This document shows, one piece after another, positions 5,393 through 12,627 of a DNA stretch of 12,627 nucleotides. The notes under the pieces were generated by a model, which was not told the origin of the DNA, made no database searches, and worked only from the letters and a program-made list of their open reading frames with translations. The number at the start of each line of letters is the position of its first letter. The stretch's first letter is position 1. The position numbers and the translations under genes were made by a program. This stretch comes from Clostridia bacterium (GTDB lineage: Bacteria > Bacillota > Clostridia > Peptostreptococcales > Anaerovoracaceae). The stretch lies in NCBI GenBank assembly GCA_024403005.1, contig JAKSSQ010000032.1:1-12627 (forward strand), in the 5' to 3' direction.

Positions 5393-7774
5393 ATGATATC
5401 AAGAAATAAACGCATAATTTTCATAACAGCACTGTGCATTTTCCTTAATCTTGCACTTAAACATGTGGTTCAGTCCTACAGCGTCCCGTTCTGGATGGAT
5501 TCTGTAGGTACTTTGCTTGCCGCTTATCTGCTCGGACCTTTTGCCGGCGCAGTAATCGGTGCTTCAACCAATGTTATATATTCCATCAGCGATCCAATGT
5601 CCCTGTTCTATGCCGCAACGAGCATAGCCGTAGGTATTACCATCGGTATCCTTGCGAGAAGGGGATGTTTCGAAAAGCTCTTCGAAACCCTTACGGCCTG
5701 CACCATGCTCACCGTAATTTCGGCTGTAATTTCCACTGTAATCAACTGCATCTTATACCACGGAAGCACAGGAAATATCTGGGGCGACGGAATTGGGTCA
5801 ATGCTGGTCGAATTCGGATTCAACTGGATTCCGGCTTCCTTCGTAGCGGAATTCTTCCTGGATTTCCTGGATAAATTCCTCTCCATGATGATTATTTACG
5901 AAGTCATCCGCATTGTCCGCATCATGCGTAAATCCGGAAAAATCAACGTTTCCACGCTTCTTATCTATGCGGTTCTCTGCCTGTCTCTTATCGCTGCATA
6001 TCCTGCAGAAATCTATGCAGCATCTCCCTACGTAGGCTACTCCAAATACGTTCAGACAATTTACAACCAGGAAAAGGGCCTCTTCAGCGGTGAAGCCAAC
6101 GACATCGCCGCTACAGACGACGGTATTATCTGGATCGGTACCTATGCAGGCCTTTACCGCTACAGCGGCAACGAATTCCAGTACATCCGCCAGTTCGAAA
6201 ACGTTAAGAACGTAAACTGCCTATATGTAGACATCGAAGGACGTCTGTGGATCGGCACCAACGACGACGGCCTTTCCATCTGCATCGACGAAAACGTAGT
6301 AAATACCTTTAACGAAGACAACGGATTTGCTTCAAACTCCGTAAGAAGCATCGTCCAGTGTTCCGACGGCAACTACTACATCGGAACCAGCGGAAACCTG
6401 GCCATAATAAGCCTTACCGGCGGCGTAAACGTAATTGCAACCATACCCAGCATTAAGTATGCCTGCAATCTCACCGCTAACAACACCGGCCTTATCGGCG
6501 CTGTAACCGCTACTGGCCAGCTGTTCCTTGCAGGCAACTGCTTCGTTAAAGACAGCATGGTCCACCCCGAAGGCAGAAGCTTTACCTGCTGCCAGTTCAT
6601 TACGGACGACCTCCTTTACGCAGGAGACGACAGCGGCAATATCTACATCTACGATGTAAGCGGCGGAAAGCTTAACCTTGCAAATATCCTGCCGGGCCAG
6701 GGCCTCAGAACTTTAAACGAAATTTACAAGCTGGAAACAGGGGACATTTTCCTCCTTGCCGACAACGGCATCGCCTGGATTGACCCCAATGGGGAATATC
6801 ATCCCGTAAACACAAATTCCTTCAGCAGCTCCATCGACAGAATGACAGTAGACTACCAGGGCAACTTATGGTTTGCTTCATCCAGACTGGGCGTGCTTAA
6901 GCTTACACCTTCCAGCTTTATCGAAGTTTACTCCGAAGCAAATCTGGATCCGGTAGTAGTTAATGCCATTGCCGAGCGCAACGGCTGTCTCTACTTCGGT
7001 ACGGATAAGGGCATGGATGCTGTTACCATGAGCAACCATACTCCTGTTGAAAACAAGATTACCGAATATTTCGGCAATTCCAGAATCCGCCACATTATGG
7101 TGGACTCTAAGAACCACATGTGGGTATGCGCTTACGGCATAGGTGCAGTATGCATCGATGACCACGGAGATTTTAAGGTTTACAATTCAGCTAACGGAGC
7201 TCTGGGTTCCAAGTTCCGTTCTTCCCTTGAACTTTCCGACGGAACTTACGCAATTTCCAGCGACATGGGCGTAACTTTCATTAAGGATGGCAAGGTTACC
7301 GGCACCATCGGCGCAAAGGATGGACTTAAGACCGAACTGGTTCTCTGCCTTATGGAAACTGCAGACGGCAAGGTTCTGGCAGGAACCGACGGCGGCGGAA
7401 TCGCTGTAATCGAAGACGGCAAGATAGTATCCACCATTACACGCCGCGAAGGCCTGGGTTCCAGCGTTATCCTGCGCATTGTTAAGAACGAAGGCACAAA
7501 CGATTTCTTTATCGTTACAAGCAACGGCATCTGCTATCTGGACGAAAACCTCCGTGTACGCGAGCTTTCTTTCCCCTACAGCAACAACTACAACATTCTG
7601 GATACAGGGGACGGAAGCCTCTACGTTACAGGCAGCGCCGGCATCTATATTGTTAATAAAGAAGCCCTTATCGAAGGAAATCTTAACGCTTATACAAATC
7701 TGAACTACCTGAGCGGTCTTCGCGCCACATTCACGGCAAATGCCTGGAACTATGTAGACGGAGAGGGCAACTGA
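5393..7774 (+). CDS. membrane sensor, N-terminal part: membrane domain plus beta-propeller (ends at in-frame TGA)
   Basis: 793 residues to TGA 7772-7774. Residues 1-180 hold about five membrane segments (near 8-26, 37-58, 70-88, 98-121, 138-176); LLGPFAGAVIGASTNVIY resembles the hydrophobic core of ECF-transporter S components and related sensor domains. A further hydrophobic segment (188-206) precedes an outside domain. From about 215 onward come repeated blades of the two-component-regulator propeller type, e.g. IIWIGTYAGL, RLWIGTNDDGL, NLWFASSRLGV, LYFGTDKGM and VLAGTDGGGI. The last blade breaks at GEGN-stop, and the same frame continues YIASDNGV, which completes it. So this and the next entry are almost surely one ancestral gene of 1171 codons (5393-8908). 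The ribosome binding site is weak (GAAAG, 5377-5381). Whether the fragment is functional alone is doubtful, since the propeller is left incomplete. Confidence 0.85.
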   Translation: MISRNKRIIFITALCIFLNLALKHVVQSYSVPFWMDSVGTLLAAYLLGPFAGAVIGASTNVIYSISDPMSLFYAATSIAVGITIGILARRGCFEKLFETLTACTMLTVISAVISTVINCILYHGSTGNIWGDGIGSMLVEFGFNWIPASFVAEFFLDFLDKFLSMMIIYEVIRIVRIMRKSGKINVSTLLIYAVLCLSLIAAYPAEIYAASPYVGYSKYVQTIYNQEKGLFSGEANDIAATDDGIIWIGTYAGLYRYSGNEFQYIRQFENVKNVNCLYVDIEGRLWIGTNDDGLSICIDENVVNTFNEDNGFASNSVRSIVQCSDGNYYIGTSGNLAIISLTGGVNVIATIPSIKYACNLTANNTGLIGAVTATGQLFLAGNCFVKDSMVHPEGRSFTCCQFITDDLLYAGDDSGNIYIYDVSGGKLNLANILPGQGLRTLNEIYKLETGDIFLLADNGIAWIDPNGEYHPVNTNSFSSSIDRMTVDYQGNLWFASSRLGVLKLTPSSFIEVYSEANLDPVVVNAIAERNGCLYFGTDKGMDAVTMSNHTPVENKITEYFGNSRIRHIMVDSKNHMWVCAYGIGAVCIDDHGDFKVYNSANGALGSKFRSSLELSDGTYAISSDMGVTFIKDGKVTGTIGAKDGLKTELVLCLMETADGKVLAGTDGGGIAVIEDGKIVSTITRREGLGSSVILRIVKNEGTNDFFIVTSNGICYLDENLRVRELSFPYSNNYNILDTGDGSLYVTGSAGIYIVNKEALIEGNLNAYTNLNYLSGLRATFTANAWNYVDGEGN
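7772..7774 (+). other. in-frame TGA interrupting the sensor gene
   Basis: Codon 794 of an otherwise open 1171-codon frame is TGA. In sister blades of the same protein the matching position is Leu, Ile, Tyr or Met (GNLWFAS, GRLWIGT, GNYYIGT, KNHMWVC). One base change from Leu TTA or Trp TGG would give it. Explanations are mutation, a sequencing error, read-through, or recoding. Confidence 0.9.
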
Positions 7775-7804
7775 TACATCGCATCGGATAATGGGGTCAC
7801 CCAG

Positions 7805-8908
7805 ATGGATCTGAGCAGCGCAAGCAAAGGAAACATCCATTCCTACAGAATGCTCCTGAACAAAGTTACCATCGACCACACGGACTATTCTCTCCACGGA
7901 ACCCGTACCATTACCATGCCCAGAGGCGCAAGCACTCTGCAGATTACTCCGGAAATCATTAACTATTCCACTTCCGAACCCTATGTATGCTACTACATGG
8001 AAGACTACAAGGGCGGAGAAAAGACTACGGTTCTGCAGAGCGAGCTGAACTCAATTCTCTACACAGCTCTTTCCGCAGGGTCTCACAAGTTCCACCTTTC
8101 CATTCTGGATGAACCCAATGGCAAGGTTATCGAGGAAATCGTCTACGACGTGGTTAAGGAAACTGAAATTTACGACCACGCGTGGTTTAAGGCGTTCTTC
8201 TTCGTGGAACTGATGTTCATTACCATCTGGTTCACATGGTTCATTACTCGCAAGCTTACAGCCCGCACCATGGAACTGCAGAAGCGTGAAATCGCACTGG
8301 CTAAAGAACAGGTGCGCATGGGCAACGAAACGATTCTCGCCATCGCCCGCACCGTAGACGCCAAGGATGCCAATACAAGCGAACACTCCGTCCGCGTTGC
8401 GGAATACTCCGTATTAATCGCAGAAAGGCTGGGCTATTCCGAAGAAGCCATCGAAAATCTCAGAAAGACAGCTCTGCTCCACGATATCGGCAAAATCGGT
8501 ATTCCCGACAGCGTGCTGAACAAGCCGGACAGACTTACAGACGAAGAATATGCAGTAATGAAGTCCCACGTAACCCGCGGTGCGGAAATTCTTAAGGACT
8601 TTACTCTCGTAACAAACGTACACGAAGGCGTGCTCTACCACCACGAACGCTACGACGGCAGCGGCTATGCTTCCGGACTTTCCGGTAAGGACATTCCCGA
8701 AACAGCCCGTATCGTCGGCGTTGCAGACGCTTTCGACGCCATGACGGCTAACCGTGTATACCGTAAGAAACTGAATCTTGATTATGTAATTTCCGAACTG
8801 AAGAACGGACGCGGCAAGCAGTTCGACCCGGATATTACAAACATCATGCTGGATCTTATCGCCGAAGGAAAAATCGACGTAAACAAGCTGTACGAGGAGG
8901 GAAACTAA
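7805..8908 (+). CDS. membrane sensor, C-terminal part: Y_Y_Y domain, membrane helix, HD-GYP phosphodiesterase
   Basis: The frame is open from 7775; 7805 is the first ATG and has no good ribosome binding site, so independent translation is unlikely. Numbering from 7805: residues about 10-100 are a Y_Y_Y-type beta domain, which normally follows a propeller; 128-148 is one membrane helix; 150-180 a coiled coil; 180-360 an HD-GYP domain. Catalytic residues are present: His194, HD in LLHDIGKIGIPD (226-227), HHERYDGSGY (279-288), and D308 in the VADAFDAMTANR segment. HD-GYP enzymes hydrolyse c-di-GMP to pGpG or GMP. The name-giving Pro is Ala here (GYA), a minor change outside the metal ligands. 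The topology puts propeller and Y_Y_Y outside and HD-GYP in the cytosol. AGGAGG at its end serves the BMP gene, which starts 1 base after the stop TAA. Confidence 0.88.
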   Translation: MDLSSASKGNIHSYRMLLNKVTIDHTDYSLHGTRTITMPRGASTLQITPEIINYSTSEPYVCYYMEDYKGGEKTTVLQSELNSILYTALSAGSHKFHLSILDEPNGKVIEEIVYDVVKETEIYDHAWFKAFFFVELMFITIWFTWFITRKLTARTMELQKREIALAKEQVRMGNETILAIARTVDAKDANTSEHSVRVAEYSVLIAERLGYSEEAIENLRKTALLHDIGKIGIPDSVLNKPDRLTDEEYAVMKSHVTRGAEILKDFTLVTNVHEGVLYHHERYDGSGYASGLSGKDIPETARIVGVADAFDAMTANRVYRKKLNLDYVISELKNGRGKQFDPDITNIMLDLIAEGKIDVNKLYEEGN

Positions 8909-8909
8909 C

Positions 8910-10112
8910 ATGAAAACAGAAGAAAAAATAGTTTCTCTTTTAACCGCTTTAGTTATCGTCGCTGCATTTTTCCTGGGAACAATCTTTACTAAGGAAGACG
9001 ATTCCCGCGTTCTTAAAGTCGGCTTCATCTACGTAGGAGACGGCGCCACAGCTTACACTAAAAACTACATGAATGCCCAGGACATCATTAATGAAACCTA
9101 CGGCGATAAGGTAGAATGCATAGCTAAATACAACGTAGTTGAAGGCCAGGAAGCGCCATTCGTGCAGGATTTGGTAGATGAGGGCTGCGAAATTATCTTC
9201 GGCGGAAGCTACGGCTTCGGCGAATCCATGGTTAATGTAGCGAGAAATTATCCGAACATCCAGTTCTGCCACGCTACAGGCGTTATGGCCGCCATAGAAA
9301 ATCCGCCCGATAATTACCACACCTATATGGGGCACATCTACGAAGGGCGCTACATTACCGGTGTTATCTGCGGCATGAAACTGCAGGAAATGGTTGAACG
9401 CAATAACATTACGCCGGATGCAGCTGTTATCGGCTACGTTGCAGCGTTCCCCTATGCAGAAGTTATTTCCGGCTACACAGCTTTTTATCTCGGCGCAAAG
9501 AGTGTCTGCCCCAGCGTAACCATGAAGGTAAAGTATGCCAATACCTGGAGCAGCTACACCATAGAAAAGAGGCTTGCAGAAGAACTTCTGAACGAAGGCT
9601 GCATTATTATTTCTCAGCACTCCGATACATCCGGACCTGCTGTAGCATGCGAAAACTTCGCAAAGGACAGAGATGTTTTCCACGTGGCTTACAACCAGAG
9701 CATGCTGGATGTAGCTCCTACAACATCCATTACCGGCTGCAGAATCGACTGGGCTCCCTACGAAGTTGCAGCTGTAGGTGCAGTTCTTAACGGCAAGAAG
9801 ATCGAAAATGCTTTGGGAAGCAAAGTTAATGTCAACGGAAACGATGCCGGTGCAGGTATCGCAGAAGGCTGGGTAGAAATGCTGGAACTCAACGACGTTA
9901 TTGCTCCTGCAGGCTCTAAAGAAGCTATCGAAAGGTGCATTAAGGGCTTCGCTTCCGGACGCCTGGACGTTTTCTCCGGCGAATTTATCGGCGTGGATCC
10001 TTTCAATGCACTGGATAAGATCGACCTTTCCAAGACGCCATTTAAGGAAAACGCAGATTCTTCTGCACCCAGCTTCCACTACATTCTGGAAGACGTAATT
10101 ACCATAGAATAA
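8910..10112 (+). CDS. BMP-family solute-binding protein, membrane-anchored
   Basis: 400 residues. After one N-terminal membrane helix (about 8-26, no lipobox Cys) comes a BMP/Med/PnrA-type periplasmic-binding fold. Family wording seen: LKVGFIYVGDG, CEIIFGGSYGFGESM, a block like YEGRYITGVICGMK, VIGYVAAFPYAEVISGYTAF, ISQHSDTSGPAVACE, and WAPYEVAAVGAVLNGK. BMP proteins usually bind purine nucleosides and feed ABC permeases as lipoproteins. No permease or ATPase gene follows here, and the gene is directly coupled to the HD-GYP sensor (1-base gap, AGGAGGG at 8895-8901, 8 bases before the ATG). This suggests it presents a ligand to the sensor rather than importing it; that is inference. The anchor replaces the usual lipid tether. 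A weak hairpin follows the stop. Confidence 0.9.
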   Translation: MKTEEKIVSLLTALVIVAAFFLGTIFTKEDDSRVLKVGFIYVGDGATAYTKNYMNAQDIINETYGDKVECIAKYNVVEGQEAPFVQDLVDEGCEIIFGGSYGFGESMVNVARNYPNIQFCHATGVMAAIENPPDNYHTYMGHIYEGRYITGVICGMKLQEMVERNNITPDAAVIGYVAAFPYAEVISGYTAFYLGAKSVCPSVTMKVKYANTWSSYTIEKRLAEELLNEGCIIISQHSDTSGPAVACENFAKDRDVFHVAYNQSMLDVAPTTSITGCRIDWAPYEVAAVGAVLNGKKIENALGSKVNVNGNDAGAGIAEGWVEMLELNDVIAPAGSKEAIERCIKGFASGRLDVFSGEFIGVDPFNALDKIDLSKTPFKENADSSAPSFHYILEDVITIE

Positions 10113-10118
10113 TCTAAA

Positions 10119-10149
10119 TTAAGCGGTTCTTGATTGCAGAGCCGTTTAA
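10119..10149 (+). terminator. weak hairpin after the BMP gene
   Basis: TTAAGCGGTTCT (10119-10130) pairs with AGAGCCGTTTAA (10138-10149) over 12 bp with two G-U pairs. Only short T runs follow, so termination may be partial. It marks the end of the sensor operon. Confidence 0.45.
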
Positions 10150-10169
10150 AGTTAAAATGAATTATGTTA

Positions 10170-10287
10170 ATACAGCTCCGAGCCTTGCGATCTAAAGCTT
10201 AAGCCACGATTTCAAGGCCGGGAAGAATTCTTCCCCGGGGCCCTGCGGGAAACCAATGGACCTTCCTTATTGAAAAGGAGACCGTAA
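10170..10287 (+). promoter_or_regulatory. molybdenum cofactor (Moco) riboswitch
   Basis: The conserved pieces of the Moco RNA motif occur in order: GCTCCGAGCC (10175-10184), CCCTGCGGGAAACCAATGG (10241-10259), and GAAAAGGAGACCG (10272-10284). Pairing agrees: CTCC with GGAG closes the structure, GCCTTG 10182-10187 pairs with CAAGGC 10213-10218, GGGAAG 10220-10225 with CTTCCC 10230-10235, and CCC 10241-10243 with GGG 10247-10249. The motif is found before molybdenum-cofactor synthesis and uptake genes, exactly as here. It is followed by a terminator-like hairpin (10321-10350), so control is probably by early termination when cofactor is plentiful; the direction of control is inferred. GACCG 10280-10284 can pair with CGGTC 10318-10322, overlapping the terminator stem, a possible antiterminator. 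Confidence 0.9.
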
Positions 10288-10320
10288 AGCGATTGTTCGC
10301 TCTCTTTTTGCGTACTGCGG

Positions 10321-10350
10321 TCCTGCCTTTTCGGAGGCAGGATTTTTGTT
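10321..10350 (+). terminator. terminator hairpin in the riboswitch expression platform
   Basis: TCCTGCCT (10321-10328) and AGGCAGGA (10335-10342) form a perfect 8-bp stem with loop TTTCGG, followed by TTTTTGTTT. It lies between the riboswitch and the ribosome binding site at 10358-10363, so it would cut off the operon before the first gene. Confidence 0.85.
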
Positions 10351-10370
10351 TATATTTTGGAGAAAAGCTT

Positions 10371-11396
10371 ATGAAATTAATTAAGACAGTAGATGCAATC
10401 GGCCACGTGCTCTGCCACGACATGACCCAGATTATCCCTGGAGTAACCAAAGATGCCAGATTCAGAAAAGGCCACGTGGTTCAGGAAGAAGATGTACCCG
10501 TGCTCCTTTCCATGGGCAAGGAAAACCTGTATGTATTTGAAATGGCAGAAGGTTTTATCCACGAGGACGAAGCTGCAGCAATGCTGGTTAAGCTCTGCTT
10601 AAACGATAATATGACCCAATCCGAGCCAAAGGAAGGCAAAATCGAACTGAAAGCAGCCTGCGACGGGCTGTTCATGGTGGACAGAAAGCGCCTTGCAATG
10701 GTAAACGGCCAGGACCAGCTTATGATTGCCACAAGACGCGGTAATGTAGCCGTTAAGAAGGGCGACAAGCTGGCAGGAATGCGTGTAATTCCCCTCGTAA
10801 TCGAAAAGGCAAAGCTGGACAAGGCTGCTGAAATGTGCGGAAGCGAACCGCTCCTTAAAGTTGTTCCTTACAAAGTTAAGAAAGCTGCAGTTATCGTAAC
10901 CGGCAGCGAAGTTGCAAAGGGCTTAATCGAAGATAAGTTTGGCCCCGTAGTAGAAGCAAAGCTTGCAGCTTACGGCGTTGAAACAGTATTCAGAACCAAG
11001 TGCATAGACGACGATGCGACTATCCTTGCAGCAATTAAGCAGGCAAGGGAATCCGGCGCAGAAATTATCCTCTGCACAGGCGGCATGTCCGTAGACCCGG
11101 ATGACAGAACTCCCGGTGCAATCAATGCAAGCGGTGCAAGAGTTGTTACTTATGGTGCACCCACGCTTCCCGGCGCAATGCTCTGCCTGGGCTATTTCGA
11201 AGACGGAACACCCATTATGGGCCTGCCCGGCTGCGTAATGTACGCAAAATCCACTATTTTCGACATTATTCTGCCCAGAACTCTGGCAGGAGTTGAAATT
11301 ACAAAGGCAGAAATTGCAGAACTGGGCTACGGCGGACTCTGCCTCGGATGCCCTGAATGCAGATTCCCGGACTGCAGCTTCGGCTGCGGCCTCTAA
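10371..11396 (+). CDS. MoeA-like molybdopterin-binding protein
   Basis: 341 residues from ATG 10371, chosen because TTGGAGA (10358-10363) lies 7 bases upstream; the frame extends to 10293, but that part overlaps the terminator hairpin. The N-terminus (MKLIKTVDAIGHVLCHDMTQI) and middle are like the clostridial 'molybdopterin-binding protein' group related to MoeA. A MoCF-type domain starts near residue 168: KKAAVIVTGSEV, ILCTGGMSVDPDDRTP, and GLPGCVMY. The C-terminal end carries five Cys in a short stretch (CLGCPECRFPDCSFGC), a mark of this subgroup and absent from classical MoeA; it could bind metal or accept sulfur. In other anaerobes such genes accompany molybdenum hydroxylases. It is shorter than MoeA and lacks the usual domain with the PPFxxSxxDGYA motif. 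It likely handles or inserts Mo into molybdopterin; the exact step is unknown. Confidence 0.88.
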   Translation: MKLIKTVDAIGHVLCHDMTQIIPGVTKDARFRKGHVVQEEDVPVLLSMGKENLYVFEMAEGFIHEDEAAAMLVKLCLNDNMTQSEPKEGKIELKAACDGLFMVDRKRLAMVNGQDQLMIATRRGNVAVKKGDKLAGMRVIPLVIEKAKLDKAAEMCGSEPLLKVVPYKVKKAAVIVTGSEVAKGLIEDKFGPVVEAKLAAYGVETVFRTKCIDDDATILAAIKQARESGAEIILCTGGMSVDPDDRTPGAINASGARVVTYGAPTLPGAMLCLGYFEDGTPIMGLPGCVMYAKSTIFDIILPRTLAGVEITKAEIAELGYGGLCLGCPECRFPDCSFGCGL

Positions 11397-11405
11397 GGTG
11401 AAAAA

Positions 11406-12608
11406 ATGTTTATAAGCGTAGAAGAAGCTTTAAAAATTATAGAAAACATTCCGATGTGCGAAAAAGAAGAGCAGGTTTCGGTCTACGACTGCTGCGGCAG
11501 AACTGCAGCAAAGGACCTGGCTGCCCTTATTTCCCAGCCGCCTTTCCCCAGATCTCCTCTGGACGGTTTTGCCTTCAGAAGCGAAGACGTTAAAGGCGCG
11601 AGCAAGGAAAGCCCTGCACTTTTAAAGCAGATAGGCGAAGCTCTGGCAGGCTGCAGCACCAAATTTTTTGTCGGTGAAGGCCAATGCATAAGGCTCATGA
11701 CCGGCAGCCCCATCCCGGAGGGAGCAGATGCAGTTATAGGCATCGAAGATGCGCGCTGGGATGCAGAAGGAAATGTAGAAATCCTTAAGGAAGTAAAGCA
11801 CTACGGAAACTATGTCTTCGCAGGAGAAGACTTTAAAGAAGGACAGATTTTATGCAGTAAAGGCGATAAGATTGACGCTGCTGCCGCAGGCTGCCTGGCC
11901 GCGGCCGGCTACAGCCTCGTCCCGGTCTGCCGCCGGCCGCGGGTGGCCGTAATGGCCACGGGAAGCGAAATCGCTTCCCCAGGCAGCCCCTTGCAGCACG
12001 GAAGAATATACGATTCAAACTCCGTATACATTACTTCCCGCTTAAAGCAAATGGGCTTCGAAACCTCCGGCTGCATAATTAAAGACGATAAAGAAGAAAT
12101 AAAATCAAGACTTAAAGAACTTACCTCTGAATGCGGAGAAGGCGGCCTGGTAATAACTACAGGCGGCGTTTCCGTAGGCGATGCAGACTACATGCCTTTA
12201 GTCCTGGAAGAGCTGAATGCGGAGATACTCTTCCGCGGAGTAGCTCTTAAGCCCGGCTCTCCTCTGATGCTCGGGGTCACCGAAGGCTGCTACGTGCTCT
12301 GCCTTTCCGGAAACCCCTACGCCGCAGCCGCAACCTTCGAACTCTTCGCAAGAGCGGTTCTGGAAAGATTAAGCGGCGAAGCAGTGGCCATGAAGATCGC
12401 CGAAGGCAGCCTTTCCTGCAGCTTCGAAAAGGGCAGCGGCGTGCCCAGATTCTTAAGAGCCCGCCTGGAAGAAGGGCAGATTATAAGTCCGGAAGGCCAT
12501 TCCAGCGGCCAGCTCTACACCATGCACGGCTGTACCTGCTTTGCTCAGCTGCCTGCAGGCCCCGGCCCTTACCCCAAGGGAACAAAACTTAAAGTTGATA
12601 TAATTTAG
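11406..12608 (+). CDS. moeA: molybdopterin molybdenumtransferase MoeA
   Basis: 400 residues, the normal MoeA length. MoeA inserts molybdate into adenylylated molybdopterin in the last step of Moco synthesis, in the cytosol. Seen in order: PPFPRSPLDGFA (residues about 45-56; the usual PPF-x-x-S-x-x-DG(Y/F)A signature), LMTGSPIPEGADAVI (about 97-111), a MoCF domain starting RVAVMATGSEI, TTGGVSVGDADYM, KPGSPLMLG, and SGNPYAA. The C-terminal beta-barrel ends KGTKLKVDII. AAGGTGA overlaps the stop of the preceding gene and lies 4 bases before ATG 11406; the gap between genes is 9 bases, so the two are coupled and both fall under the riboswitch. A GC-rich patch with proline, arginine and alanine codons (about 11880-11965) differs from the rest but keeps the frame. 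Confidence 0.95.
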   Translation: MFISVEEALKIIENIPMCEKEEQVSVYDCCGRTAAKDLAALISQPPFPRSPLDGFAFRSEDVKGASKESPALLKQIGEALAGCSTKFFVGEGQCIRLMTGSPIPEGADAVIGIEDARWDAEGNVEILKEVKHYGNYVFAGEDFKEGQILCSKGDKIDAAAAGCLAAAGYSLVPVCRRPRVAVMATGSEIASPGSPLQHGRIYDSNSVYITSRLKQMGFETSGCIIKDDKEEIKSRLKELTSECGEGGLVITTGGVSVGDADYMPLVLEELNAEILFRGVALKPGSPLMLGVTEGCYVLCLSGNPYAAAATFELFARAVLERLSGEAVAMKIAEGSLSCSFEKGSGVPRFLRARLEEGQIISPEGHSSGQLYTMHGCTCFAQLPAGPGPYPKGTKLKVDII

Positions 12609-12616
12609 GAGTTAAA

Positions 12617-12627
12617 ATGGCTGAATT
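12617..12627 (+). CDS. start of the next gene in the molybdenum cofactor operon (partial)
   Basis: ATG GCT GAA begins 8 bases after the MoeA stop. AGGAG (12607-12611) overlaps that stop and lies 5 bases before the ATG. Only three residues (MAE) are visible. Given the context a Moco gene is likely, and many MoaC proteins begin this way, but three residues cannot prove it. Confidence 0.65.

Noticed and set aside
8949..10079. Long minus-strand frame opposite the BMP gene
   Set aside because: It is a shadow frame: the plus strand encodes a full BMP-family protein with a good start, and the reverse frame shows no family motif.
10293..10370. 26-residue N-terminal extension of the MoeA-like protein
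   Set aside because: It would run through the terminator hairpin and has no ribosome binding site; TTGGAGA and family alignment place the start at 10371.

Overview
The window looks like a piece of chromosome from an anaerobic Bacillota (Clostridia-type) bacterium. This rests on gene content (a DUF1836 protein, a Firmicutes-type THUMP RNA methyltransferase, a YtcJ-like amidohydrolase, a BMP-family binding protein, tandem MoeA-type genes), strong AGGAG ribosome binding sites and roughly balanced GC with C-ending codons. I cannot name the genus.

Layout. (1) 1-632: the 3' end of an ABC exporter ATPase, closed by a strong two-way terminator. (2) About 633-1488: no convincing gene. It holds a region dense in nested inverted repeats (about 635-971, a candidate structured RNA) and then eight units of an AT-rich tandem repeat with an exact 51-bp period (989-1396). 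The block is bounded by an 11-bp inverted repeat and lies between two two-way terminators with similar stems. (3) 1537-3387, minus strand: a DUF1836 protein with its own promoter and an overlapping palindrome, and a THUMP/SAM-dependent rRNA methyltransferase. (4) 3558-5216: an amidohydrolase, transcribed alone, with promoter and terminator. (5) 5393-10112: a large membrane sensor (membrane domain, beta-propeller, Y_Y_Y domain, HD-GYP c-di-GMP phosphodiesterase) whose frame is broken once by TGA at 7772-7774, followed after 1 nt by a membrane-anchored BMP-family solute-binding protein. The pair resembles a ligand-sensing unit that signals through c-di-GMP. (6) 10170-12627: a molybdenum-cofactor riboswitch with a terminator just before the first ribosome binding site, a MoeA-like molybdopterin-binding protein with a Cys-rich tail, a full MoeA, and the start codon of a further gene.

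The points most worth a second look are the gene-free block with the 51-bp array and structured RNA candidate, the in-frame TGA in the sensor (the only TGA among nine stop positions, every other gene ending in TAA or TAG), and the riboswitch-controlled double moeA operon.
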